DNA of 64,000 nucleotides from Ustulina deusta. Taxonomy: Eukaryota > Ascomycota > Sordariomycetes > Xylariales > Xylariaceae. The notes beneath the pieces were generated by a model. That model did not search any database. It was not told the origin of the DNA and saw only the letters and a program-made list of their open reading frames with translations. Made by a program: the position numbers and the translations under genes. This document shows, one piece after another, positions 1 to 13,066 of the stretch (positions within the stretch are counted from its first letter, which is position 1; the number at the start of each line of letters is the position of its first letter). The stretch lies in NCBI GenBank assembly GCA_023159155.1, contig JAJNNX010000051.1:1-64000 (forward strand). The letters are read 5' to 3'.

Positions 1-3000
1 AATAGATAATTCTTGTAGTATAATAATATATTATATTTTAAATAGCTTAATACTGTTTTTTTTTTTGCTAAAAAATATAAACCGCTTATAAGCATATTCT
101 AATAATATAAAAAAATATTATTATATAAAAAAATAAAAAAAACTATTTTTATTATATATAAATAAAAATATTTATTTTTTAATATAAGTTATATAAGCTA
201 GACTATATTTATTAAAACAGAACTACAGTAGTTATACTATTAATTTAAACACTTTTATATAAAAAGACTATATAGAAGATTTGTTATACAAATATAATAT
301 TAATTATTTAATTTTAAAAAAAATCTAGAAATTCTATTACTACTATTAATTATATAACCTAGCACTTTAATAATTTAAGTTCTTAATTAAAATAATTATA
401 ATTTTAATTATAAAGTTATAATTAATGCTATATAATAAACAATAAGCAAATCTTTTATATTATTAAATATTACTATATCTTTTTAAGTAGCAACTTTTTT
501 TAAATTAATATTATAAAATACTTAAAAAACGCTATATAAATGCTAGATTAATATATATTAAAGATTTTTTAACTATATTATATATAACCTAAATATAAAC
601 TTTTTATTTAAAGAATTTTAAAAATAAGCAAGAATTATAAGCACTTAATACTATGCAATGTATTAAGGCGCATTAAACAATTAGCAAGATTAAAAAAATA
701 TATAGCTTTTTTTGCTATATATAATATATTAAAAGCTAAAATAGTAATATATAAAAACAAGTTAATCTTTAAATAACAATCAAAGCTTTAAATAATACTA
801 TTAGGCCAAATAGCCTTATATTAATCCTTTTGTTTTAAAGCCTACTTTAGAATTAATTAAAACTACCTTTTTTACTTAATTATACAAAAGGCTAAGGCAA
901 TCAAAAAAGCTATAAAAATACATATAATAAAAAAACAAAAGTTAAAATTAATCGTGCAATTAATTAGCATAACAGGCCAGTTTTATTAATATATTTTTGT
1001 TATTTTATATAGCAAATAATAGTATAGCAGAAAAAAGAAGCTAAAATAGATATATAAAATTAAATTAATTAAAAGATCTATAGTTATTAATTTAACAAAT
1101 AGCTTATATGTTTCTATTAGACATAAGTCAAGCTTTATTATTATAACTAAAGAAATATTCCAGACAAACATACTAAAAAAAAAAAAAAATATAACTTTTT
1201 TTAAGCCCTTATTATATAAAAAAACATAAATAACCCCTAAAAACTATAACATTTTATATAACTTTTATATAATAAATTAATTAACTATTTTTAACCCTTA
1301 AAAAAGAATAGAATTATGCTTTAGCTGTTAAACTATACAAAATAGCATTATTAATATACTTAGAGCCTTATTTAAAAAATCTAACACTATTAAAATTAAT
1401 AATTTTATTATATAAAGCATATTTAATTTATAAAATATAATCTAATAAAATATAGCAATATTTATATTTTTAAGTTCTAGCTTATATAAAAAATAAAAAT
1501 AAAAATAACTAAGCTATATAAAAAGTTCTAACTTATTATATAAAGCTATAACAATACTAAAAAAGAAATAATACTTATTTAATTGCTAATAATCTAGCAA
1601 ATAAGCTAAAAATTACTACTTGTACTAGGACTTTTTCTAATTTGCAATTTTAACGCTTCAGGCAAACTTTAAATATTACGCAAGCATACATACAATCAAA
1701 AAACAAATTAGCCAAAAAAATCCTAATATAACTACTATCCGAACTAAAATTAAAATATTTTAATAAAACAATCCTATAGATTATATAACTTTTATATAGA
1801 CTTACTAAATTAAATCTATACTAATTTAAAATATATTACTAATATTATTATAAAAGCTTAGTATAACTATTTTTATATATAACCTATGCTTACTTTTTAT
1901 TAAAGGACCTTTAAAAAATTTTAGTATTATTAAATTATAAATAAATAATATGTTTAGTTTTATATTGCTAGGCTTTTTTAAAAAAAAAAAATATAAATTA
2001 TAGTAAGCTAAGTTTTATATAAAGCCAAAAAAATATTTTAGCTAAGTTACTTTATAAAGTTTAATAGTAAACAAATTATATTTTTGTTTAAAAAAATATT
2101 ATTTTAACTTAAAAAAACTAAGCAAACTAATTAGACTAGATTAACTTTTATATAACTAATTTTATATAATAATATATTTATAATAAGCAAAAAATATATA
2201 TATTAGTAATATTTGCTAGCCTAAAGCAGTATATAACCTATATATAGTTACCTAAGTTATATATTTTAAGCTATATAATATTAAGAATTTAAAACTAAAA
2301 AATCTAGTAACAAATAGATAATAAGAATTATAGCCTAATTTTTGTATTAATAACCTAATATTATATAAAACTATTTATTTTTATAAATAAATTATTTATA
2401 AACAATATAAATATAACTTTTTAATTTAGATTTATAATTATATTAAGAAACTAAACGTTATATAAAAAAAATTTAAGCTTTAAAATTAAAAAAAATATTA
2501 TATACTAGAATTTAAGCAAATATAAAAAAATAATAAAAAGCATACTTATAAATAAATTATATAGCATAATTAATAGTTTTAATAGTACTATTGCCTTTTA
2601 TATAATATTTTGAAAATTATAACTATGTTATAACTGCTCCTAATTCTAGCTATTTTATGTTCCGATTCAAAATTGTTATATAATTGTTTTGTTAAACTCG
2701 GCACTATATAAAAAAAACGCCTAATAATTAATATTATATTATTAAAAAATCGTACAAAAAATAAAAAATCTCTGAAATATAATAAATTAATAGTAAAGAT
2801 AATCCAGCTAATATATTTATAAAAAAAAACACCAAACCAAGCTTTAAAAACTTTTTGTATAATAAATAAGTTAACTATATAAATAAAAATATTTATTAAT
2901 AAAATATAAAAAATTATATATAACTATAGTATTTATAAAAAAAAAGAGTCAGAAGTATGAAAGTAATATATAATAAATTAACTTTAAAAAAAAAAAACAA

Positions 3001-3651
3001 ATATAAACACTACTCTTTCCCATTTTTCTTTTCTTATTTTCTTTATTATATAACTAATTTACCTCTTTTTTTTAAACGTGATAATTGTACCAAGCGTTAT
3101 ACAAACGCCAAACATATGCTACGTAAGTATTATTTTGGGAACCCGATAATCTAGCAATAGCTGCAGAATAGGTAATTACTGCGTACTATATAGGTATTCT
3201 CTATATATATAGTAATAGTAGTACTACATAACTAGATAAAAATTATACAAAAATAACCTTTTTAGCAGAGGATAAGCGCAATTAAATATATAAAAGCATA
3301 TTAGTAAGCACCTGGATTTATATATTAACTAATAATATAGCAGTAACCTAAGCTTTATTAGTTTATATATAAAAAGCAAAAATATTAGTAATATATTAAA
3401 ACAAACATATATATAACAAGAAAACAAATATATATATTAATATATAGCGCTATAATAAGCTAATAATTATTAGGATTGTTTATTAGTAGCAATACTATAT
3501 AATAGTTGTTATTCTAGCTAATAATTCTTAATATATAACTATTATTACTAAAGAGCTAGATAGCATTTATTATATAAATATATATATATATATAGTATAT
3601 AAAGACAGGTAAATATATAAAGCAAAAGAATTTTAAAAATAACAAGAGAAC
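1..3651. other. Unclassified RIP-degraded sequence
   Basis: I see no gene and could not assign this stretch to any element family found elsewhere in the window. It is AT-rich with scattered TA microsatellite runs (for example around 3,580-3,600). No LTR, TIR or TSD was recognised. The possible ORFs at 986-1,171 (minus) and 2,957-3,154 (plus) are Lys/Ile/Tyr/Phe-rich and look like chance. It probably consists of older or more heavily mutated transposon DNA, and may hold the missing 5' part of the D element whose 3' end starts at ~3,652. Confidence 0.5.
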
Positions 3652-4142
3652 GGAAAGCAATAGAAAACTTGAGCACTTTTTTATATGCAAGTTTTTTTAT
3701 ATATAAGCTAACCTAACTTCTAATTAGTTAATTTCTTTTTATATAAATAACCTGCCTAATTAATTAAAACATAAGCAACTTTAAAAGCTTTTAATTAGTA
3801 ACTGTCCGTATAAGGCCTACTAATTAGATAAGCTAGTTAATTATAAACTTACTGTTATACGGGGCAGGAGTAATATTTAGCTTTAATTTAAATAGTTACC
3901 AAGTAATATTTAGTTTATAGTTCTTGATTAACTATATAGCTAAGCAGTAGCTTTGTAATATTATTATATAACTTTATTAAAAAAAAAATAATCTATTGAT
4001 CTAGTAGTTATATATATAGACTAGATTGCTAATCTAGTTACCTTTATAATAGTCAAACTTTTATATATTATTTAGGCAGTTATATAATTATTTTTTGTTT
4101 TTTTATATAACAAGCAGTTATAACCAAAAAGAAAATAGCTAG

Positions 4143-4441
4143 TGTTAGAATAACTAATATTAGTTATAACTTTATTATGCAACTTGTATAAAATGCAAAT
4201 TTATGCTTGGCTTTTGTATAGATGTTAGCTAGACTTCGGCCGGACAAAAAGAGCTCTTATTTTCTTTTTGTTATGTTAGCTTATATAATAGCGTAAGTTT
4301 TATATAAATATAAGAGATTTATATTTTATATAAACAATTTTTTTTTTTTTTTATAAATAATATAGTATATAATAGATTGTATCTGTCTATGCGCATTATT
4401 TATTTGTTTTATATAATATATCATATATAGCCCATTTAATA
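4143..4441 (+). repeat. Family D LTR
   Basis: It begins tgttagaata and ends catttaata, equivalent to TGTTGGAATA...CATTTAACA of the better-preserved D LTR at 53,448. It contains the family-specific core ttcggccgga and a short poly-T run. It is RIP-mutated but still clearly alignable with the four other D LTRs in the window. Confidence 0.8.
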
Positions 4442-4888
4442 CCTTTTATATATAAACTAATCTAACTTTTAATTAGTTAATTTTATATATATAATAACCT
4501 GCCTTGTTAGCTAAACATAAATAATTTTAAAAGCTTTTAATTAATAAACTGCTTATATAAAGCTTACTAACAAAAACAAACTAGCTAATTATAAACTTTG
4601 CTATTATATAAAACAAAAAGAAATATTTAGCTTTAATTTAAATAGTTATTAAATAATATTTAGTTTATAGTTTTTAACTAACTATATAATTAAAACAATA
4701 GCTTCATAATATTATTATATAATTTTATGAAAAAAGATTTATTAATTTAGTAGTTATATATATAACTAGATTATTAATCTAATTATTTTTTTAGTAATTA
4801 AACTTTGTATATATATTTAAGCAGTTATATAGTTATTTTTTTGTTTTTTTATATAACAAACAGTTATAACTAAAAAAAAAATAGCTAA

Positions 4889-5198
4889 CATTAAAATAAT
4901 TAATATTAATTATAACTTTATTTTGCAACTTATATAAAATATAAGTTTACGTTTAGCTTTTGTATAAATATTAGCTGAACTTCGGCCGGATAAAAAGCCT
5001 TTTATTTCTTTTTATTATGTTAGCTCGTATAATAGCGTGAGCCCTTATATAAATATAAAAAACTTATGCTTCGTATAAATATATATATATATATATATAT
5101 TTTTTTATAGATAATATAATATATAATAGATTATATTCTGTTTATGCGTATTATTTATTGGTTTTATATACAATATATTATATACAGCCTATTCAATA
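4889..5198 (+). repeat. Family D LTR
   Basis: This is the second LTR of the tandem, more heavily mutated at its 5' edge (cattaaaata). It keeps the cttcggccgg core and ends attcaata. It is followed immediately by B-family internal sequence. Confidence 0.75.
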
Positions 5199-6425
5199 TA
5201 CTATTTTATTTTTTTTAAATCTATAAAAAAATATTTTAATAAAAAGTTTTATTATTTAGTTTAAAAATAAAACCTGCTTAATAATAAGCTTTTATTAATA
5301 TATAAATTTAAAAACTTTTAAATAAATTTATAAATATTTATATAAATAATATTTTAATTTATTTTAAAACTAAAAAATAGTACTAAACTTATTGTAAAAA
5401 AATAATTTATTATTTATATTAAGCTAAATATTAAAAAAATATTAAAAAGTTTTATTTTAATTTATTTATTATTAATTATTTAAAAATAATTATAAAACCA
5501 AAAATAAAAATAAAAATTAATCTTAGTAAGATTTAAACAATTTTAAATTAAAATTTTAATAATTTAAAAAATACTAAATTAATTTAGTTATTTTTTAAGC
5601 TTTATAACTATATTTATATATTTATTTATTATATTAATAAAATTGCTACTTTTTTAAACTAATTACTAAAAGAAATAAGCTATTTATAATTAGACTAGAA
5701 CAAAAACAAGTTTTTAAATATATAAAACGCTTATTTTAGCTTTTTTTAAGCTTAGCTAATTAATATATATAAAAATAAATATTTTATATAATATAATAAA
5801 AAAAATTATTTAGCAATAATAATATTAACTAAGCAGGCTTATTTAATTTAAAACTATAAATTTTTAATAGTAATATAAACTTTAAAATATTATTATTTAA
5901 AGTTTTTTAAAACTAAATCTTTTATAATAATTAATTATTAAACTTTATTACATTTTTTAAATAAATAGATTTTATTAATATAATAAGTCTATTAAACTGA
6001 CTTTTTATTAAACTTAAATATTATTTTTTAGTACTAATTAGAACAAAAAAACGTAGTAGCTAATATTTTATTAAAAAAAATAACAAAGCTTTTTATAATA
6101 AAAACTAAAAAAACTAAAAAAATAATAATAATATTAATCTTTTTTAATAAAATATTAAATTTTATATTAATTATAGATTTTTTATTTAAAATTTTTTAAA
6201 AAGCTAACTTAATAAACTTAATTAAACAAAAAAACTAGCTATAAAATCTAAAAAATAAAAATAAAGAACTATATATACCTAAAATTATTTTTAAAAAAAA
6301 ATTATTTTTATATAGTTTTAATTTAAAAAGTTTATATATTTTTAATTATTATATACTAAAATTAATACAAAATAATTAAAATATTAAAACAAAAATATTA
6401 TTAGTTTTATTTAAAATATAATTAT

Positions 6426-6625
6426 TGTTTGAATAGAGTGTACTGCATATTTCCAAAGCAGCAGTACATGCCTGCAAGGTTGGTGGAATACAATCTATTC
6501 ACTATATGCCACACTCGAAGGAGGGAGAGAAAGGAAGGAATTGGGTAGGTGGGAGCCCCCTATATACCCCTTCGTACGAAGGGGTCCGTAAGTGCCCTAG
6601 CTAATTGCGTACGATTAATCCAACA
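6426..6625 (+). mobile_element. Solo LTR, not RIP-mutated, with perfect TSD
   Basis: This GC-balanced island of exactly 200 bp sits in very AT-rich DNA. It starts TGTTTGAATA and ends AATCCAACA, and is flanked by identical 5-bp copies ATTAT (6,421-6,425 and 6,626-6,630). The paralogous sites in B2 (~22,600) and B4 (~52,750) read straight through with a single ATTAT, which proves an insertion. It contains an 18-bp perfect palindrome, ccccttcgtacgaagggg. The TGTTxGAATA start resembles that of family D but the body is different. Its lack of RIP damage means it arrived late, or was too short to be a RIP target, or both. Confidence 0.9.
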
Positions 6626-7824
6626 ATTATAAATAATATATATATAATTATTATAATTATAAAAAAATTAAAATATTAAAAAACAAAACTTTTAGCTTTT
6701 TTTATTTATTATTTATATTAGCTATAATATAGTAATATATAATAATAAATAATAAAAATATATTATTTAACTAATAAAGTTATAACTATATATAAATATT
6801 TATAAACAAGTTTAATTGTTTGATTATAATTTTATTTAATAAAAAAATAAATATTGTAAAAATCTATATAGATTTTTCAGTATATTAAATATATAAATAT
6901 TAAATAATATAAAACTATTTATTTTTAAGTTTATAGTAATAATTAATAGTTTTATAAGTACTAAACACTACTTTAGTAATACTTATTATTTTTAAATTTA
7001 AAAAATAATAAAATTAACTAATTAAAAATTAAATTAATATTTTTATTTTTATATTAATAAATATTAAAACAACTAAAATATTTATATTTTTGTTTTAAAT
7101 TTTATATATAATTTTTTATAATATTTATTATATAATATATTATTACTAAAAATAATAATAATAAATAATATATAAAACTTTTTAATAATAAATATTAATA
7201 AAACAGTTATAAATTTTAATACTAAATAATAAATATTTAAATTAATTTATTAAAGTTAAAATGTTAAAAAAATAATATATAATATAGCAACCTTTATATA
7301 AAAATAATATAAGCTATAAACTAATGAAAAAAACGCCTAATAAACTTTAAAATAAAAAATAAGATCTTTTTTAAAAAAAAAAGTTTTATAATATAAGTAT
7401 TAACTATTAGATTAAATTTTTAATTAGTTAAACTTTTTAAAATTTTAAAGGAATAAAAATTTAGTTATATTTTTGATTCGTTTAATTTTTATAAAATAAA
7501 AACCTTATTTTATATTAAATAATTATAAAAAATAAATAAAAATTTTTTATGTTAGTAAATTTAGTTATTACTTTTAGCTAAAAATATTAATAATAAAGCA
7601 AAATTTAAAATTAAACAAATTAAATAATTAAAAATATATAAAAAAAAATAAAAAATTATAATATTAAATTCTTTAAAAAAGTTATAATTTTAATAATACT
7701 TAATATATAGCTTAAATTTTTAAAAATATATTAATTAAACTTAACTAGTTTTATAAAACTTATAAAAAAACTTTCTAAGTTTTTATAAAACTATATTTAA
7801 ACTTTTAGTTTTAAAAAAAAGTAG

Positions 7825-8053
7825 TATAATAATTAATATAGTTTTAGTAAGATCTATAAGAACTCTAGACCTATATAGCAATAAAATAAGACGTTTATAT
7901 ATAGACTAACCTATAATTTTATAGCTATATATATAAAGTTTATATTTATTTACTTTATAAACTCTGACTTTTTTTTTTTTTTTTTTAACTTAAAGTCTTT
8001 GTTTATAATATTAATAAACTAGTTATAAAAGCTTTATTCGACTAATCGTAATA
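7825..8053 (+). repeat. B1 3' LTR
   Basis: It runs from tataataatt (ancestral TGTAACAGTT by comparison with 42,911) to ctaatcgtaata (ancestral CTGATCGTAACA). It contains the shared core 'ctatatagcaataaaat' and the poly-T stretch near 7,970-7,987. It aligns with the six other B LTRs. Confidence 0.85.
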
Positions 8054-11000
8054 GTTAGATTTAGTTTTAGAGCTATTAAATATATATTTATAAAAGTTAT
8101 AAACTAGATTACTAATATAATTAAATTAATAAAATAAAAATAAAAACTTATATTTTTATTATTTAATAAAGCTTTTAAAGCATTAATATTTTTTATTTAA
8201 TAAATTATTAATATAAGTATATAATATTTTATATTATAATATATTTAAATATTTAATATAGCTTATTTTAAAAATTTTTTAATCTAAAAATAAACTAATA
8301 TTTCTTATTTAATAAAACTGAAATAAATAAATAGCTAAACAATTTAAATATATTTTTTAGTATTAAGCAGATAAAAAGGCTTAAAAATTTAAATAAATTC
8401 TAATATATTGTAATAGTTTTTAAAAAATATAATAATTAAAAATATATTTGTGATTTTTTTAAAAAAAAAGTTTAAACTAAAGAACTTAAAATAAAACAAA
8501 TTTATTATAGCTATTTTATAAAATTTTAAAAGTTATTTTTTATAATATAAAATCTATATTAAAAATACAATTCATTATAATAAATATTATATAAATTATT
8601 AATATATATAAAGCTTATTTAAAAAACTTAATAAAATTATTATTAATAAAATTATGAAATCTTTTTATAAAATTTATAATAAATTAAGCTTAATAAAAGA
8701 TAAAAACTTTTATGAAATATTTCATTTTTAAATTAAAAATAAAACTAAGCTTAATTTATATTTTTAATACAACTAAAAAGCGATTAAAGCTTAAAAATAT
8801 TTTAATTGTTTTTATATATAAATATTATTAATTAAATATTAAAACTAATGATAAATAAAATAGTACTTTTAAAAAGAAATTTAATAAAAAAATTATAAAG
8901 ATTGCTTAAAAACTAAGAATATTAAGCTTTAAGGTTAATAAACTTATAAAGCAAATTAAATAATTTAAAATAAAACAAAAAAGCTTTATATTTATTAAAA
9001 ATAAATTATTTAATATATTTTAAAAATTTAGTAACTAATATATAGTTTTATAAAACTAAAACTAGTAAACTTTTTAGCATTATAAATATATATTATATTA
9101 GTTATTTTAAAAAGAAATATTAATGTTATAATAATAAAAGTTTTTTTAAAAAAAAGCTATAACTAAAAGGGCTAAAGCTAAAAAAGCTAATAATTAGGTC
9201 TTTTTAATAGTAATACTTTATAGATCCCTACTTTACTACTATAATAGTATAGTAGGGCTATAAAAATAATAACTATTATATTAATAAATATAAATTTATA
9301 AAACAAATAAAATAAAAAATTATAATATATTAGAATAGCTAATAATATTTAAAAAGCTTCTTTTTTTTTTTTTTTTAAATATATTAAATTGTTTACTAAT
9401 ATTATTAAATAAAATAAAAAAATAAAAATCTATAATATTAAATATATTATTAATTTTAAAAAAAAAATTCTTTAAAAATATAATTTATAAATTTTATATT
9501 TAAAACTTAAAATATTAGGATAATAAAAGCTTATAATATTTATAAACAAAACCTATTTAATATTATAATATAAAATAAATAAACTAATAAAAATTAAACT
9601 AAAAACTTTATTTAAATAGCTTAAAAAAATTCTAATAATATAAAAGTTTTTTATAGTTTTATATTAAAAAAATAAAAAGTTCAGTTTTAATAATTTTGCC
9701 ATAAATTATTAAAAAAAGCTTTATTACAAAATAGCTTTTTATAAAACTAGAACTTAAATCTAGTTTAGTTTTTTTAATTTTAAAAAAAAACCAAAAAACT
9801 TTAAAGCTTAAAAAAACTATATATAAATAGAAAAAACTAAAAGCTTTTTCAGAAAAAAAACTAATATTTTTATAAAAGATTACTTATAAAAGCTTTTAAA
9901 TATTTTAATATATTTATATAAACAATTGCTTGAATAAAATTTAAAAGTTTTATAAAAATTAAAAAAGTTTTATATTTTAGTTTAAAATTACTATTTAAAC
10001 TATTAAATAAAAAATAAACTAATAGTTAATTATAATTAAATATAAAATATATTAAAACTATATAAAAATGAAATATAGTTTTTAAAAAAAATATAAACTA
10101 AATTATAATATACTACTAATACTTAATTAATGGGCCTATATTATAAAAAAACCTAATTATTTTTAAATAAATAAAATTAATTAATTAATACTATTTAAAT
10201 ATTATAACTTTAATAAAAAAAATATATTATATAGCTTATAATATTTATTTTAATAAAAAGGCAAAAATTACAAATAAATAAAGCAAAACTTTTAAATATA
10301 TATATTACTACTTATATAGTTTAAAAAACTTACTAAATATTTTTAATATTTTTTATAATTTTTAAACTAAAAAACTATATTTATACTTACTTATATATAA
10401 CTTTTTTTATTAAAAACTTTATATTAAATAAGTTTATTATTAGTATTATAAATATTAACATATAATTATGCTTAATAATTAATAGTTTTAAAAAAGAATA
10501 CTAGTTTTTTATAAAAACTATTATTATTATTTAAAAAAAAAGTTTAATAATAATAGTTTAAAACTTATAAAATATATTAAATATTTTAAATTTATAGTTT
10601 AGCTTATAGGCTAATTTTTAAACTTGCTTATTTATTTAATTAAGTATAACTAAGCTTTTGTTTTACTACTTTTTAAAATAAACTTTATTACTAGATTTTA
10701 AATAGTTTTATATTTTTAAAATAATTATATAATAGCTAATATAATATTTAGAAAATATAAAATTATAATATTTATTACTACTTTTAATAATAACTCTGCT
10801 TGTTTAATTAATAAAGTAATAAAATAATTAGCAAAAAACTTATAGCTATTTGTTTATAAAAAAGCTAAGCAAATAGCTATTAAAAGCTTTAGATTTTATT
10901 TATAATTAATGTAAAAGTTTTTAATTAATAATAATTATATTTAAAAAAAATAAATTATAAATAAAAAGAATATATAAAAAAGCTAAACTTATATATTAAA

Positions 11001-12832
11001 GCTTTAAAACTAGCTATTTTAACTTATATTTACTTAATGAAATATTTTTGTTTTAAAAATTAGAAATATAAAAAAAAAAATTAAAGCTATGTATATTAAT
11101 AATAAGCTTATAAATATATTTAGGATTATTATTTATATTATATTAATAAAAAGAAAGAAAAAGTTTATAGCTATTATAGCTAAAGTTTTAAGCTTTAAAC
11201 TAGCTACTAAATAAAAAAACACTTATTTTATAACTTATTTAAAAATTATTTAATTATAATATATATTATATATAAAAATAAAAATAAAAAAGTATATTTT
11301 TATAATAATATTTATTTAAATAGTACTAGTTTATTTAGCTTATATAAAAAAAAAAGCTTTTTAAAAAGCTATATTAAGCTTTAAAAATAAGACTTGTTTT
11401 TAATAATTTAAATTTTATAAAAATATTTTTTTTTGTTTTGCTAAAGCTTTTAAAAATATATAATTAATAGCTAAAAAGCTTAAAAAATTAATTAAAAAAC
11501 TAAAGTTTACTAAGCTTATATTATAAAAAACTAATATTTTAGTAAAAAATTTATATAAAAAAAATAGCGTTTTTCTAAAATTTTACTGAAATTAAAACAA
11601 TAAAAAAAATATTATTTTTATTTATAATTAAAATAATTTTTTATATTATAAAGTAAAAAAAAAATATTTTAATTTTTAACTTTTTAAAAAAAACTATTAT
11701 AAAAGTTTTTAAAACTTGCTTAAGAGATAAAGTATTTAAAAAAGCTTATTTTTTATATTAAAATATATAATTTCTATTTCAAAAAAATAAAAAAGTTTAA
11801 TTAATTAATTTTATAATAAAGCTAAATATTATTATAATATATAATATAAATTTTTTTAAAAGCTACAATAAATTTGCTAAAAAATTTTAATAGTTAATTT
11901 GTTTTTTAGTTATAACTAGATTTTATTATTTATATTTAATTAAACTATAACTATTTTTTTTATATTTATTAATAATTCCTAAATAATTATTTTTTTAAAG
12001 TATTATTAACTTAATAGCTTAGTTTTTAAAAATGTTTTTATAAATATTTTATAATATTTTGCTTATAAAATATAAACTTTTTTTCAATAATATTGCTATA
12101 AAAAGCCTTATTTAAAAATATGATAATAAAGAAGTTGCTTTTAAATTAGCTAGAATTATAGCTAGTACTACTAAAAATAAATAATATAGATAATTTATTA
12201 AAATAATTAGATATATATATAAAACAAATAGCTATTTATTAATAAAAGCAAAAATTATTAAAATTTTAAAATAAAAACTATATAAAAATTTTAAAAAAGT
12301 TCATATTTTTTTGAAAGTTATAATATATTATAAAATTTAAATAAAAAGCTATATATTAATTATTTATTTTTTATTTATTTTTATTAAAAAAAACAAGCTT
12401 TTTTGTTTTAAAAAACCCTAAAAAAAAGCTATATAATAACTAAAAAACGTTTTAATAAAAACTTTCGTTTTAATTATTTTTAACTATAAAAAAAAACAAT
12501 CTAGTGAAAAATTAATATATTAAGAACTAGCTAAAAAATAATACTTTGCTAGAAAATACACAATATAATTAAGCTAGCCTGCTATAAATCTAAAATATAA
12601 AAAAGTTTTAAAATTATTTATATAAAATAAAGTTCTATTTAAAAATAAATACTAAAGTTTTAATTATATAACTTAATAATAACTTTTTTATACTTTTTAA
12701 CGCTTAATTAATAAAATAGGTTGTTTTTATTAAACTTTTTAATTTTAAAATTTATTATATTTTAAGCAAAAAATATATAATAATAAATAGTTTATTATAT
12801 AAGCTACTAAAACTATTAAATAAATTAAGAAT
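8054..12832. other. Unclassified RIP-degraded sequence between B1 and B3
   Basis: AT-rich, with no LTR, TIR or TSD that I could identify. One plus-strand stretch around 10,560-11,400 can be read as a long frame interrupted mainly by TAA/TAG, so it probably holds a mutated transposon protein, but I could not name the family. A short imperfect hairpin built on ccctact/agtaggg lies at 9,226-9,257, and a poly-T run at ~9,360-9,377. I see no host gene. Confidence 0.5.
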
Positions 12833-13066
12833 TGTTACGATTAATTAATTAAAGTTTTTATAGCTAGTTTATTAATACTGTAAATAAAGATTCTAAACTA
12901 AAAAAAAAAAAAAAAAAAAAAAGTCACAGTTTATAAGATAAATAAACATAGATTTTATATATATAACTATAGAGTTATAAGTTAATTTATATATAGACTT
13001 TTTATTTTATTGCTATATAGGTCTAAAGTTTTTATAAGTTTTGCTAAAATTATACTAACTATTATA
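12833..13066 (-). repeat. B3 3' LTR
   Basis: On the plus strand it begins tgttacgatta (reverse complement of the family end TCGTAACA) and ends actaactattata. It contains a poly-A run at ~12,901-12,922, the complement of the poly-T run in plus-oriented copies. Confidence 0.85.

Larger units (their letters stand above)
3652..5198 (+). mobile_element. Family D LTR element, 5'-truncated, tandem internal/LTR units
   Basis: Two successive units of ~750 bp each hold the same ~450-bp internal 3' sequence followed by a ~300-bp LTR: internal 3,652-4,142, LTR 4,143-4,441, internal 4,442-4,888, LTR 4,889-5,198. The arrangement matches, in inverse orientation, the left end of the complete D copy at 15,046-17,795. 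Homology on the left starts near a shared motif around 3,655-3,680 (gaaaacttgagcac). A poly-A/purine stretch precedes each LTR, as expected for a polypurine tract. No 5' LTR or left TSD was found. The tandem form suggests unequal recombination between LTRs or an insertion followed by deletion. On the right it abuts B1 directly. Confidence 0.75.
5199..8053 (+). mobile_element. B1: 3' half of a family B Ty3/gypsy element
   Basis: The sequence is collinear with 21,280-24,174 (B2) and 51,490-54,655 (B4), ending with the family LTR at 7,825-8,053. It includes the same RNase H/integrase region as B2, with many in-frame stops. The 5' half is missing: the left edge is the D LTR ending at 5,198. It carries a 200-bp solo LTR insertion at 6,426-6,625. 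No TSD can be checked because the 5' LTR is absent. Confidence 0.85.

Noticed and set aside
3560..3600. TA microsatellites as candidate satellite or telomere-related repeats
   Set aside because: They are short, irregular TA runs common throughout the block. No telomeric hexamer array is present.
9226..9257. Imperfect hairpin that might be a tRNA or small RNA relic
   Set aside because: It is only a short stem with an internal mismatch, with no tRNA arms or polymerase III boxes.
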